A stretch of 64,000 nt of DNA from the NCBI RefSeq assembly GCF_021278965.1, contig NZ_CP065589.1, forward strand, positions 2,547,001 through 2,611,000. The letters are read 5' to 3'. The translations under genes and the position numbers were made by a program. Position 1 is the first letter of the stretch; the number at the start of each line of letters is the position of its first letter. This DNA is from Chryseobacterium capnotolerans. GTDB taxonomy: Bacteria > Bacteroidota > Bacteroidia > Flavobacteriales > Weeksellaceae. Shown here piece by piece: positions 18,756 to 28,254 of the stretch. The notes under the pieces are model-generated. The model saw only the letters and a list, made by a program, of their open reading frames with translations. It was not told where the DNA came from and did no database searches.

Positions 18756-19061
18756 GATTTGGTATTTAGTTCCCATTATATGATGACCATAAATTTAATA
18801 TAAACCTGCGATATCATCATCATTAAAATTGGTAAGCTTATGATTTGAACTTTTATTGGTTTAAAGCACTATCAAATTCTTTTTGAAAATTTCATGATCT
18901 CCGCATATGGAACTTTTGCATTCCGGAATTTTCTATAATCACACTTCCAATTAATTGTTTCAGACGTGTAGAATTTGAAAAATAACATTATATTTAAAGA
19001 AACAATATGCCTTAACAGAAAAATCTCTGTTATTATAAGAAACAACTCAATCATCTATTGT

Positions 19062-19484
19062 ATGAAAGTTATAAAAAGACTGTGCTATACTTTATTATTT
19101 CTATTGATGGGCATATTCAATGCACAAACCCATAAAATTCTTCAAAGTACTAAGGATGCCTTTAAAGGATATTGGGTATATAAAACTAAATATTTCACAA
19201 ACTCTGTAGCTATTGATTTTGAACAAGGAAAGGATTTTGCTCTTTTCACAGATATTGGAACCGGTGAAGCACCACCCCACACCTTTCAGGCTGAGGTGAA
19301 AGGAAATTTACTAATTATTCCTGCCCAGCAGCATACAAATGATTATATAGAGCTTGAAGTTATAAAAGGGAGACTGCATTTAAGGATGAAGCAGGTAGCA
19401 TGGGATGACAAAGGAAATATAGTCAATACTAACAATAAACTTGAAGAAAAAACGATTTTTAAACGCAAAACTCAGAGAGATTAA
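19062..19484 (+). CDS. small secreted hypothetical protein
   Basis: About 140 aa from the ATG at 19062, chosen because it begins a good signal peptide (MKVIKRLCYTLLFLLMGIFN, cleavage near NAQ); the open frame begins at 18975. The mature part is beta-rich (FKGYWVYKTKYFTNSVAIDF, LLIIPAQQHTNDYIELEVIK), suggesting a small barrel-like fold of lipocalin type. It lies 16 bp upstream of the SUFU-like gene and may share its transcript. Function not recognised. Confidence 0.6.
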   Translation: MKVIKRLCYTLLFLLMGIFNAQTHKILQSTKDAFKGYWVYKTKYFTNSVAIDFEQGKDFALFTDIGTGEAPPHTFQAEVKGNLLIIPAQQHTNDYIELEVIKGRLHLRMKQVAWDDKGNIVNTNNKLEEKTIFKRKTQRD

Positions 19485-19500
19485 AACAAAGAAAATAAAT

Positions 19501-20175
19501 ATGGACAAAGAACTTATCAAAAAAATACAGGATAAAAAACACTATCATGAAAATGTTGAAGCATTGGAGAAACATCTGGACCAACATTTCAAAAGTGAAG
19601 AAATGACTGTTTTTCATGAGATGCTTTCTCTTGATTTTCACCTGGATGTCTACTTTATCCAGCCTCAAGATGAAGACTTTAATCTGTTGATAACTTCTGG
19701 TATGAGTCTGCTGGAAATGCAGGTTCCTGATGCCATCGAAAATAAAGAAGATTATACTTTTGCAGAACTTTTGATCTTGCTTCCTAAAGATCTGAAATTT
19801 GAAAAAACGTTTCCAAGTGAAGGAGAAAATGATTGGATCATAGGCATGATAAAAGATATGGCAAGGTTTCCACATCATCAGGATACATTCTTAACCGAAG
19901 GACACTCTCTACAGGCATGGAGTGATATTTCAGAACCATATGACGAAAACACTCAGTTTACAAGCTGTATCTTATTGCCTTCTGCTACTTTTGATGACGA
20001 TTTTATGCAGATCACCAGTGATGATAGAATCATTAATCTTTACACCCTTTTTCCTCTTTACCAAAATGAACTGGAATATAAAATAGAAAATGGTTATGGT
20101 AAGTTTTTCGACTTACTGATTGCTGGTAATACCCCCGATATTCTTGATAATAATCGTAAAAATTTGTTAGGTTAA
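19501..20175 (+). CDS. suppressor-of-fused (SUFU) domain protein
   Basis: The 224-aa product (ATG at 19501; the frame extends 20 codons upstream into the previous gene) matches the bacterial SUFU family: LDFHLDVYFIQPQDEDFNLL, ITSGMSLLEMQVPD, YTFAELLILLPKDLK, and a central WIIGMIKDMARFPHHQDTFL. In animals the SUFU fold binds Gli factors; bacterial members are of unknown role and often occur near polymorphic toxin or immunity genes. No toxin is adjacent here. The domain call is firm, the function open. Confidence 0.85.
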   Translation: MDKELIKKIQDKKHYHENVEALEKHLDQHFKSEEMTVFHEMLSLDFHLDVYFIQPQDEDFNLLITSGMSLLEMQVPDAIENKEDYTFAELLILLPKDLKFEKTFPSEGENDWIIGMIKDMARFPHHQDTFLTEGHSLQAWSDISEPYDENTQFTSCILLPSATFDDDFMQITSDDRIINLYTLFPLYQNELEYKIENGYGKFFDLLIAGNTPDILDNNRKNLLG

Positions 20176-20200
20176 ACTATAATATAAATATAAATTTTCA

Positions 20201-20238
20201 AGTCTGATAGTTGAGTTCTTACATTCGGTTATCAGGCT
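20201..20238 (+). terminator. terminator of the SUFU gene
   Basis: AGTCTGATA (20201-20209) pairs with TATCAGGCT (20230-20238) with a G-U pair, followed by a T7 tract. Confidence 0.7.
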
Positions 20239-20267
20239 TTTTTTAATTAAAAAAGGAATATCGGAGT

Positions 20268-20588
20268 TTATTTCTTTCTGATAATGACATCTCCTTCTGA
20301 TAACCTTACATCTTCATCATTGATTTTCAGTTCTGCCCATTGAGCTGGATTATCCGATTCACAATCATTTATAATCCGATAATCTGAATAGCCGGTATTA
20401 GAATCCGGCAGTACAAAAATGGTATCAATTGTATTTTTACTGATCTGATAACGATGAAAAATATCCAATAAATGAACAAGTTCTGACAATTCTTTCTTTA
20501 ACTGTACATTTGCCTCTTGGTCTATTCCTTCGCTGATTAAGTTGTTCAGTTTTTCAATTTCATTGGTCATAAATTCCTTGGCTCCCAT
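20268..20588 (-). CDS. hypothetical protein
   Basis: About 106 aa from the ATG at 20588 (MGAKEFMTNEIEKLNNLISE); the frame extends 50 codons further but that part is not protein-like. A second ATG six codons in is possible. The product has a helical N-terminus (LKKELSELVHLLDIFHRYQI) and a beta-rich C-terminus, no signal peptide and no recognised domain. It may be a small cytosolic immunity-type protein, but nothing nearby confirms this. Confidence 0.45.
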   Translation of the reverse strand: MGAKEFMTNEIEKLNNLISEGIDQEANVQLKKELSELVHLLDIFHRYQISKNTIDTIFVLPDSNTGYSDYRIINDCESDNPAQWAELKINDEDVRLSEGDVIIRKK

Positions 20589-20877
20589 CCTTATCTTTTT
20601 GAATGCTTTTGAACAAAAATAGTTATTTTCAGAAAGAACAAAAAAAGAGCTTTCTATCAGCCGAATTCGTAGATCATATCTATAATAAAGAGAAACCACA
20701 ACTTTATTCCTTTTTTTCACAACAAAAAAACAGAACATATCAAAAGACCACTTCTGTCCCGTTGAATATAGATATTTCGTTTATGTTTTCATTGGAATTA
20801 TATACAATTTGTAATATCCTATTAAATACTAGGTCTTTATTCTTGCAATAAATGTACATTTTTTCCGAACTTTGAGT

Positions 20878-21750
20878 ATGGCTTTATTCTTAACTCCTGA
20901 CAATGTTTATAATCTGTACCATATTGATCCCTCAAAAAAGATAGAAGGTATTGTTATTCTGCATCAACACAATCATCCTGAAAAGGAATATACAAAGCAT
21001 ACCCGTATATTTGATGGGCTATTGTTAGGATTTATGATAAAGGGATCTATGAAAGCCCAGATCCACTTTCAGGAATATGAACTCAATGCAGGTGATATTG
21101 CTGTATTACAGCCAAAACTGATGATCGACACAAAATCCTTAAGCGAAGATGCAGAAATAGTTACGATTGGGCTTTCATTAGACTTTATTACAGCATTCCC
21201 CGTCCTGCGTGAATTTGTGATGAACAATGAGGTCCGGTGGCAGCCTGTTATCAGGCTTCAATCTGAAGAAATAGGTTTACAAAAGGAATTGGTAACCCTA
21301 ATACAAAATTTTTATCATAAAAGTCCCACTCCCAAAAAGGCAGAAATGTTACGTCATCTTGTGATGGCTCTCATGTGTCTGATTTCGGAAGCCTATTCCG
21401 GACTAACACATCAAAACAGCTTTACCAAAAACCGCACTCATGAAATCATTGACGATTTTTATGTTTTGATTTCAAAATATGCAACCCAACAACGAAGTGT
21501 TAAATTTTATGCAGAAAAACTTCATTTAACACCACAATACCTCTCCACTTTTTTGAAACAAAAAACAGGCAAATCAGTATTGCAATGGATTGACCATGCG
21601 ATGATTCTGCATGCCAAAACATTACTCAAATCCACCAATTTATCTGTTAAACAGATTGGCCATGAATTAAATTTTGAAGATTCTAGTGTCTTCTGCAGAT
21701 TTTTCAAAAGAATTACCGGGGTTTCACCAAGAAGTTTCAGGAATGGATAA
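20878..21750 (+). CDS. AraC-family transcriptional regulator
   Basis: About 290 aa from the ATG at 20878. An N-terminal cupin-like sensor half (IFDGLLLGFMIKGSMKAQIH, YELNAGDIAVLQPKLMID) is followed by a C-terminal double helix-turn-helix (VKFYAEKLHLTPQYLSTFLK at about 205-224 and SVKQIGHELNFEDSSVFCRF with FFKRITGVSPRSFR at the end), the AraC signature. It precedes the MFS exporter gene on the same strand by about 160 bp and may control it. The ligand is unknown. Confidence 0.85.
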   Translation: MALFLTPDNVYNLYHIDPSKKIEGIVILHQHNHPEKEYTKHTRIFDGLLLGFMIKGSMKAQIHFQEYELNAGDIAVLQPKLMIDTKSLSEDAEIVTIGLSLDFITAFPVLREFVMNNEVRWQPVIRLQSEEIGLQKELVTLIQNFYHKSPTPKKAEMLRHLVMALMCLISEAYSGLTHQNSFTKNRTHEIIDDFYVLISKYATQQRSVKFYAEKLHLTPQYLSTFLKQKTGKSVLQWIDHAMILHAKTLLKSTNLSVKQIGHELNFEDSSVFCRFFKRITGVSPRSFRNG

Positions 21751-21910
21751 TGCGCAGCACCTACCTTTAGATGATATGGTATGCAGTATTACAAAAAGAC
21801 AAATTTTAGGATAACATTCAACCATAAAATCAAAAATAACATTAAAAATAGTACATCAATACCATCAAAGTGTAAAAGAAATAGGGCTTACCTCATTCTA
21901 CTTTTACACC

Positions 21911-23143
21911 ATGAAAAATTCAACAAAAAAAGCGGCTATTGGGTTTATATTTGTAACCTTACTGATTGACATTACAGGCTGGGGAATTATTCTTCCGGTA
22001 ATACCTAAGCTAATTAAAGAACTTATTCATGGGGATATCAGTGAAGCTGCTCAATATGGTGGCTGGCTTGGTTTCGCCTATGCCTTTACTCAGTTTATAT
22101 TTTCTCCTGTGGTAGGAAATCTCAGTGACCGGTACGGAAGACGTCCAATTATTTTAATTTCTCTTTTTGGATTTGCTGTAGATTATATTTTTGTGGCGCT
22201 TGCTCCGTCTATCGGATGGTTATTTTTAGGAAGAATCATTGCAGGATTTACTGGAGCCAGCATATCAACTGCAAGCGCCTATATTGCTGATATTTCAACA
22301 GATAAAGACAGGGCTAAAAACTTTGGGATGATTGGAGCTGCCCTGGGGATGGGATTCATTATCGGACCTGTTATTGGAGGGCTGCTGGGGCATTATGGGT
22401 CAAGAATTCCTTTCTATGCTGCTGCCTGTCTTTGTATTTTAAATTTCCTTTATGGATATTTTATCCTTCCTGAAAGTTTGGATAAAGAGAAGAGAAGAAA
22501 ATTTGACTGGAAACGGGCAAATCCGATCGGATCCCTTCAATTTTTAGGCAAGCACCATGAAATCTCCGGTTTGGTTATTGTTTTAATTCTAATCTATATT
22601 GGAATTCATGCTGTACAGAGCAACTGGCATTTTTTTACCATGTATACATTTGGCTGGACTGAACGAATGGTCGGAATTTCTCTTGGGGTACTTGGATTAT
22701 TATTAGGATTGGTTCAAGGTATTTTAATAAGATGGACAACTCCTAAATTGGGGGAATATAAAAGTATTTGTTATGGGCTGATTGGTTATGCCGTAGGATT
22801 GTTTTTATTTGCTTTTGCTACACAGGAATGGATGATGTTTATCTTCCTTATCCCCTATAGTTTAGGTGGAATTTGCGGTCCTGCTTTGCAATCAGTCATC
22901 ACCAAAAATATTCCATCGAATGAACAAGGTGAACTTCAGGGGGCATTAACGAGTTTAGTAAGTGCTACCTCTATTTTAGGCCCTCCAATCATGACTAATT
23001 TATTTTATTATTTCACCCATGATGAAGCGCCTTTCAAATTTCCAGGAGCTCCTTTTCTCTTTGCCTCTATTTTGATGATTATGAGTGTAATCATTCTCCA
23101 TTTTGTATTCCGACGAAAGAAGGGAGATACACTGAAGAATTAG
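21911..23143 (+). CDS. TCR/Tet-family MFS exporter
   Basis: The 410-aa protein has twelve predicted helices and the Tet-type MFS motifs: TLLIDITGWGIILPVIPKL in helix 1, the loop motif GNLSDRYGRRPIILISLFGF (about 70-89), and GRIIAGFTGASISTASAYIA in helix 4. It is a proton-driven drug exporter of the inner membrane, resembling tetracycline-efflux TetA relatives called 'TCR/Tet family MFS transporter' in flavobacteria. Such chromosomal members are often not tetracycline-specific. The AraC regulator upstream suggests inducible expression. Confidence 0.85.
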   Translation: MKNSTKKAAIGFIFVTLLIDITGWGIILPVIPKLIKELIHGDISEAAQYGGWLGFAYAFTQFIFSPVVGNLSDRYGRRPIILISLFGFAVDYIFVALAPSIGWLFLGRIIAGFTGASISTASAYIADISTDKDRAKNFGMIGAALGMGFIIGPVIGGLLGHYGSRIPFYAAACLCILNFLYGYFILPESLDKEKRRKFDWKRANPIGSLQFLGKHHEISGLVIVLILIYIGIHAVQSNWHFFTMYTFGWTERMVGISLGVLGLLLGLVQGILIRWTTPKLGEYKSICYGLIGYAVGLFLFAFATQEWMMFIFLIPYSLGGICGPALQSVITKNIPSNEQGELQGALTSLVSATSILGPPIMTNLFYYFTHDEAPFKFPGAPFLFASILMIMSVIILHFVFRRKKGDTLKN

Positions 23144-23196
23144 AAAGCTTCTCAATATTTTTTACGAAAAATCAAAATGAATCTTTTTTAAATAAC

Positions 23197-23224
23197 AACA
23201 CCAGCTCAAAAATGATCTGGTGTT
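23197..23224. terminator. terminator after the MFS gene
   Basis: AACACCAG (23197-23204) and CTGGTGTT (23217-23224) form a perfect stem. The rest of the 314-bp gap (23144-23457) shows nothing recognisable. Confidence 0.6.
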
Positions 23225-23457
23225 ATTTCTAAAAATATTCTGATACTCTTCCATTCACACTCTTCAAGAACAAGGTTCTTTCCATCTACACCGATCTTTT
23301 CTCCATGCTTAGTCACTCATTGTGTTACAGCATAAATCTGCTTGATTGCTAAGGGATATTGAACCTCGAGAGAGGGAGCATAAAGTATTTAAATATATAT
23401 TGTTTATGATTCTGAAAATTGATATTGCAAAGCTAAATACCAATCTGCATAAAGCTA

Positions 23458-23736
23458 CTATTTCTTCTTTTCTTTTCTACTACGCCTAATAAGATAATAT
23501 ATTGAGGTTGGAATCACTATTAATAAAGCAATCGCTAATGAAATAAATTCCATAATATGATCATACCACGAATAGGAAAAATGAGTCTCTACATAGATAA
23601 AACGCAGGATAAAAAGAAAATGAAGAACTGCAACACTATACCAATAATACCTGTATGACTCTATATCACTTTCTATTATAATTTTGAAAAAAAATATGAT
23701 ACTCACTACCTGAATGAATAAAACTAATATAATCAT
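23458..23736 (-). CDS. small membrane protein at the end of the effector cassette
   Basis: The 92-aa product has three hydrophobic helices (MIILVLFIQVVSIIFFFKII, YYWYSVAVLHFLFILRF, FISLAIALLIVIPTSIYYLI) and a basic tail (RRSRKEKKK). It lies 13 bp downstream of the lipoprotein gene in the same unit. In effector cassettes such a last gene is often the immunity protein, and a membrane-active effector would fit a membrane-bound immunity, but this is inference from position only. Confidence 0.55.
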   Translation of the reverse strand: MIILVLFIQVVSIIFFFKIIIESDIESYRYYWYSVAVLHFLFILRFIYVETHFSYSWYDHIMEFISLAIALLIVIPTSIYYLIRRSRKEKKK

Positions 23737-23749
23737 ATTACTTATCTTT

Positions 23750-24787
23750 TTACTTCCACATCATAAATCCTTGCGTTGCCAAGTCTCTGCCTTCTGGAAG
23801 ATAGAGAGTAATGCCGGGTTGATAAATACTCTTGTCTTCTCCATACTCAAGCATTAATGCTCCCCCGCCTCTTAATTTAGGATCCAGGCTATCGGTGATA
23901 AGGCATAATAATTTCCCATCCCCCATATAATCCATCTTATATGTAGTAATAGGAAGCTGCTTATAATTATCTATCACATACCCTCTATATTCTTCTAATA
24001 TATTCTTTATATTATTGTCTTTATATAATACTTGTTGAATCCTAGCTGTAGACGGATAAACCAGCTTTAATTCAGCATTTATATCATTATTTACATGGAT
24101 TTGGCCAATCATTTTATAAAATTCTAATGCTTTCTTTCTTACCAAATCCTGATCTAGCTTTCTCAAATCCTGTCCTTTTGTCCACCCTTCAAACTCATAG
24201 GGAACTTCGGCATTAAATGTAAAGCTGAACTCATAAAATTCTTTTCCAGCAGCTTCTTTTGGACTTACTTGTGTTGTAATTACTTTTTCATCATCAAAGC
24301 TTTTTTTAGATTTATTATCCATCATGACTACTGAAATATCAACCTTTGCTTTGTCTGATAATTTGGTAGTTGGCACTTGATTTTCTAATCCTAAATCTTT
24401 ATTAATTAAATCTCCAACAGGATACATTTTTACAGTAACTTTCTGTGGGCCTGATTTCAAAACCGGATATATTCCGATAGGAGTAATTACATTTGATAAT
24501 TCATAATCACTATTATTAAAAACATCATTAATATATACTTCAATCAAACAATTCTCCTTATTAATTCTAACATAATACATGGGTTCTTTATCATAGTGCT
24601 TAATTTGTGAACTTACTTTTGCCACAAAATTAGTTTCCGTAATATCCTTTGCTTCTGGAAAGATATATTGATTGATATCATACATATTTTTAGAATTATT
24701 TATTGTTGTTGGTTGGTTATTGTCTTTTTTCTGAGCACAACTTAATAAACAAGTATTAGCTATTATTATTAAAAATAGTTTTTTCAT
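23750..24787 (-). CDS. lipoprotein in the effector cassette
   Basis: The 345-aa protein begins with a lipoprotein signal (MKKLFLIIIANTCLLSCAQK; lipobox LLSC). The mature part has a two-lobe beta-rich look (ISVVMMDNKSKKSFDDEKVI; YEFSFTFNAEVPYEFEGWTK) and a C-terminal lobe ending TLYLPEGRDLATQGFMMWK. No known family is recognised. Starting 1 bp after the 850-aa gene ends, it is tightly coupled to it and is a candidate periplasmic immunity or accessory protein. Confidence 0.6.
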   Translation of the reverse strand: MKKLFLIIIANTCLLSCAQKKDNNQPTTINNSKNMYDINQYIFPEAKDITETNFVAKVSSQIKHYDKEPMYYVRINKENCLIEVYINDVFNNSDYELSNVITPIGIYPVLKSGPQKVTVKMYPVGDLINKDLGLENQVPTTKLSDKAKVDISVVMMDNKSKKSFDDEKVITTQVSPKEAAGKEFYEFSFTFNAEVPYEFEGWTKGQDLRKLDQDLVRKKALEFYKMIGQIHVNNDINAELKLVYPSTARIQQVLYKDNNIKNILEEYRGYVIDNYKQLPITTYKMDYMGDGKLLCLITDSLDPKLRGGGALMLEYGEDKSIYQPGITLYLPEGRDLATQGFMMWK

Positions 24788-24788
24788 A

Positions 24789-27341
24789 TTATCTTTCTGA
24801 TGGATTTTTAGTCATTTCTGAAGAATTAAATACTAATTGACAAGGCTCCATTAACATAAACTGAGTAGGTTCCTTTTTTGCCAAGACAGTACTTTTACCT
24901 TTACCCCTTTGTCCTACCACTTCAGCAGTATACTCATATTCTCCTGCTAGTCCTGTAAAAGCAATTTTATCTTCATGATAAGGCTTACTATCCGCTTTAA
25001 AATAGTACCGTCTTTCAATAAAAACATTACCATTTACTTCAAACGCTCCCTTTGCATTTAAATTTTGCATTTCTTTTTCTTCATTATTATTCCATGTTAG
25101 TACATGCATACCTCTTACCAATAGATTCTGATTGGTGATACTTCCCGAAAGTTTTAACCTTACAGTAAAAGCTCCTGAAGGCGCAACACTGATTGAAGAA
25201 TGATCTTTTTTACTTTCACCTTTAGCAAGAGTTACCATATTGAGGCTCTTTTCAGCATTATGAATTTTTAACCAAAAATCAAGATCTATATGGGCCGTAA
25301 TATCTTTTTCAAATTCTGCTTCAGCACCAAAAACCTCTTTCAGCGCTGTATCTGTAGCAAATGCCAAAAGTTTATACACTCCATCCAAGGCCGTGTTGGC
25401 AACATGTAAAGGATAAGTAATGGCTCCGTACCAGCCAACAACCTCCTTTCCTCCTTTTACTTTTGTAAGGAACATCCTGCTAACCCCTAAACCAAATCCT
25501 CCTGTTGCTGCTTTCGCCATATTAAGAGTCATTCCAGCAGGAGTTTTATCCAGTAATAATTCTCCCAGACTCTTCTTTTGCTTTACTCCCATATTGAGAA
25601 GCGGACTAATTTTTATTCGCTCTTCCATAACTGGCTGAACCCCAATATTGGGATCATCTGCAAATCTATAGCCTCTAAAATATGATCCTTTCATCATTTC
25701 AAGAGTATTTTTTGCCATATTTACGTTTCTTGCAGTTTCAAAAGTTTTCGAATATTTAGTCAATATATTTCCTGCTTTTTTTCCGGCATTTGCAATCTTT
25801 GCTCCTTTATTGACTACACTAGCCACCTTTCCCGCTTTCGAAATAAAATTAGCAAGCGCAGCTCCTTCCGTAAGAATAATGAGCAGGACATCAATAAGAA
25901 TTTCCAAAGTAACCACACCAGCAACCATAGCCTTAAATACTGCGGGGTATTTTTCTGCATAGTCAATCTGTTTTGAATTCTTTTTCCCTGCATTATCAAA
26001 ATCATAGTAAGCAGTAAATCCAAACTCGTATCTATCAGCCATATCTTTTATGATATCAAGAATAAAATTACGAATAAAAGCCGTTCCAATTACAGGACTA
26101 ATAATGGTTGCTGAAAGACGATCTGCTATAGGACTGTTTTTAATCCAATCCAATTCTTCACTAAGTCCCTTTACGGTTTTTATTGTTTTTTGCTGGCCAA
26201 AAATATAATATTCAGGAATATATGGATCATCAAACAATGCATGAAATCCCCACGCAACATCCGCAAATGTTTTCAAATACAGACTTTTATGATAGCGGCA
26301 GGTTTCTACGGGTATTCTATAATATTGTATGAGATCTTTACTGCTGATCTCCCAATCCATCAATACACTTTTCAATGTAGAATAGGCAGGATCGGTATTA
26401 GACATCATACTGGAAAACAGAAAATAATTCTTTAAAAAATCCCAGCTGCTTTTTTCATCATACTGATAATTGAAAGAAGGATAAATGGTAACGCTCTCAT
26501 CTTCTTTTACCACCTGAACTTTTATCTGACTTTCTTTCAGTATCTGGGTATCTATTACCCGGCCTTTGTGCGGTGTTTTCTTATCCCGGACATCATCCTC
26601 TGAAAAGAAAGTCTGCTTCATATTTTCTTCAGTATGCTGACATTCTTTGGTATTTACATTTTCAAGCCGTATACTGAGTTCTTTGATATTTTTACTGTCT
26701 TTAGGGGGAGCAATGGCAGAAACCAGAAATTTCATGTTTCCCAGCTGTCCATTCTGATCTTTTCTGACCGGCTCTTTTTCATCAAAAAGTTTTACTTCCG
26801 GAGCGTTTCCATATTTGTAAAATACTTTTTCATATTTACAAGGCTCGTACTTCTGGGTAAAGTATTTTTCATCATATATTGTGACAGGACTTAGATTGGT
26901 GACAGGTTTATCCTGCAGATTGAAATCAAAAAATACATCAAGATATTTCTTTCTCTTATCACCATCAAATAGCAGCAAATCGTCATAGGAAATTATAAAA
27001 TACAATTTTCCTAAAGATTTATGTTTCACTTTTCCTGTAATGGCCAATGTATCAGGCAGCATATCTGCAAGAAGAATAGGCAGAAGAGCAGCATAAAAAC
27101 TCTTATTTTTGAGAAATTCTTCATGTGAGAGATAAAATCCTTGTATACTATAAAGTTCAGTGATAGTAAAGATACTGGTAAACACCAGCTTAGATTCGCC
27201 ATCTCTTCTTTTAAAATAAACATCTATTTTCAGCGGGTGTCCAAATAGCCCAACCCCACTGATATGAGCAGTACTATTATTATTAATACCCACCTCGTAA
27301 GCTTCCCTATCTTCTTTACTATTCCACCATTTTGCTTCCAA
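24789..27341 (-). CDS. large putative injection-system effector (850 aa)
   Basis: The N-terminal third (to about residue 290) is beta-rich (AYEVGINNNSTAHISGVGLF). At about residues 470-500 lies a strongly hydrophobic stretch (VAGVVTLEILIDVLLIILTE), followed by amphipathic, Gly/Ala/Lys-rich helices (SKAGKVASVVNKGAKIANAG) and a second apolar region near 600-670. The C-terminus is again beta-rich (about 715-840). This central part resembles membrane-inserting toxins. It overlaps the upstream 115-aa gene by 23 bp and follows a PAAR-like gene, so it is probably the cargo of a type VI or related contractile system. The toxic activity is inferred, not shown. Confidence 0.55.
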   Translation of the reverse strand: MEAKWWNSKEDREAYEVGINNNSTAHISGVGLFGHPLKIDVYFKRRDGESKLVFTSIFTITELYSIQGFYLSHEEFLKNKSFYAALLPILLADMLPDTLAITGKVKHKSLGKLYFIISYDDLLLFDGDKRKKYLDVFFDFNLQDKPVTNLSPVTIYDEKYFTQKYEPCKYEKVFYKYGNAPEVKLFDEKEPVRKDQNGQLGNMKFLVSAIAPPKDSKNIKELSIRLENVNTKECQHTEENMKQTFFSEDDVRDKKTPHKGRVIDTQILKESQIKVQVVKEDESVTIYPSFNYQYDEKSSWDFLKNYFLFSSMMSNTDPAYSTLKSVLMDWEISSKDLIQYYRIPVETCRYHKSLYLKTFADVAWGFHALFDDPYIPEYYIFGQQKTIKTVKGLSEELDWIKNSPIADRLSATIISPVIGTAFIRNFILDIIKDMADRYEFGFTAYYDFDNAGKKNSKQIDYAEKYPAVFKAMVAGVVTLEILIDVLLIILTEGAALANFISKAGKVASVVNKGAKIANAGKKAGNILTKYSKTFETARNVNMAKNTLEMMKGSYFRGYRFADDPNIGVQPVMEERIKISPLLNMGVKQKKSLGELLLDKTPAGMTLNMAKAATGGFGLGVSRMFLTKVKGGKEVVGWYGAITYPLHVANTALDGVYKLLAFATDTALKEVFGAEAEFEKDITAHIDLDFWLKIHNAEKSLNMVTLAKGESKKDHSSISVAPSGAFTVRLKLSGSITNQNLLVRGMHVLTWNNNEEKEMQNLNAKGAFEVNGNVFIERRYYFKADSKPYHEDKIAFTGLAGEYEYTAEVVGQRGKGKSTVLAKKEPTQFMLMEPCQLVFNSSEMTKNPSER

Positions 27342-27666
27342 TAATTCTAGGCTTTGCCACTACTATAAGTTGTATGGAAGCAATAGCATTTCCATTTTCA
27401 TCTTTTGCGGAAATGGTAAAGAGATGAGGTCTTTCATGCGATCCTGCATAGGATTTCAAGACAATAAGCTCTGCTTTATTTCCTTTGGTAAGATCGCCCG
27501 TATCCAATTGTTCACCATTGCTGAAAATTACCCAAATTGCTTTAGAAGCGGCCGGGGTCTCTATAAGCTCCATTTCAAGATTGAAGGAGTCATCTCTGAT
27601 CGTATCGAAATTAACAACAATTCTGTTGTTTTCAATCTTATGATTACTGACTACTATCCTGGCCAT
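27319..27666 (-). CDS. small beta-rich adaptor-like protein
   Basis: The 115-aa product is almost entirely alternating beta strands (MARIVVSNHKIENNRIVVNF, LFTISAKDENGNAIASIQLI), like an immunoglobulin-type sandwich. It overlaps the genes on both sides by 23 bp, a sign of translational coupling within the cassette. By position between the PAAR-like spike and the effector it may link the two, but no adaptor family is recognised. Confidence 0.55.
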   Translation of the reverse strand: MARIVVSNHKIENNRIVVNFDTIRDDSFNLEMELIETPAASKAIWVIFSNGEQLDTGDLTKGNKAELIVLKSYAGSHERPHLFTISAKDENGNAIASIQLIVVAKPRIIGSKMVE

Positions 27667-28141
27667 GATCTTGTTTGGTATTAAAAGTTAAGGAATGTCT
27701 TGGTTTTTCGGGCTCTGTAAGCATAGGACAAAGCTCATTCAAGGTATCCGGATCTGACTTCTCTTTATTTTTAGGGCCTAATTCTGCAATTTGTCCATGA
27801 TTGACAATCGTAATACAATCTGTACCTCCAATGGGGCAGGTTGCTTTGCTGTCTTCCAGCAAAACCATTCCGCCGTTATCTTCAATAATTATTTTATCGT
27901 AATATCCACTCCACTGTGTCACCACAGCAGTACATGGACTATTATTTTTTTTAGAACAGCTTCCGAAGGTATTCTTTTCGAAAGTTGATCCTATATCTAC
28001 ATGTGTTGCGGTCAATTTTTTTTTGCCGTCCTTATCATTGATGTAACGTCTGCTTTGGGTATTTACTTTAAGTTTATCGGGGGTTGTCCCGAAATTGCAC
28101 TTGCAGATTGCCCCTTGACAAACCAAGTGTTTTTCACTCAT
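27644..28141 (-). CDS. DUF4280 PAAR-like spike protein
   Basis: The 165-aa protein matches DUF4280 (PAAR-like): MSEKHLVCQGAICKCNFGTT at the start, then THVDIGSTFEKNTFGSCSK, GGMVLLEDSKATCPIGGTDC and ITIVNHGQIAEL. The regularly placed Cys and His residues suit a metal-stabilised beta cone that sharpens the VgrG spike of type VI systems. DUF4280 genes typically sit directly upstream of the effector they carry, as here. No structural T6SS genes are in this window, so the secretion machine must be encoded elsewhere. Confidence 0.85.
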   Translation of the reverse strand: MSEKHLVCQGAICKCNFGTTPDKLKVNTQSRRYINDKDGKKKLTATHVDIGSTFEKNTFGSCSKKNNSPCTAVVTQWSGYYDKIIIEDNGGMVLLEDSKATCPIGGTDCITIVNHGQIAELGPKNKEKSDPDTLNELCPMLTEPEKPRHSLTFNTKQDHGQDSSQ

Positions 28142-28254
28142 ATTATTCCTATTTGTGTTGATTTAGTGTATAAAATTCTAGGGTTGGTTAGCCCAATATA
28201 GAAAAATTCCAAACAGCAGACAGGACCTTATTCCTGTATACTTTAACAGGCCAT

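Noticed and set aside
19459..19878. 139-aa minus-strand frame opposite the SUFU gene
   Set aside because: Antisense to a clear SUFU domain gene; composition is rich in Phe/His from the reverse of Lys/Asp codons.
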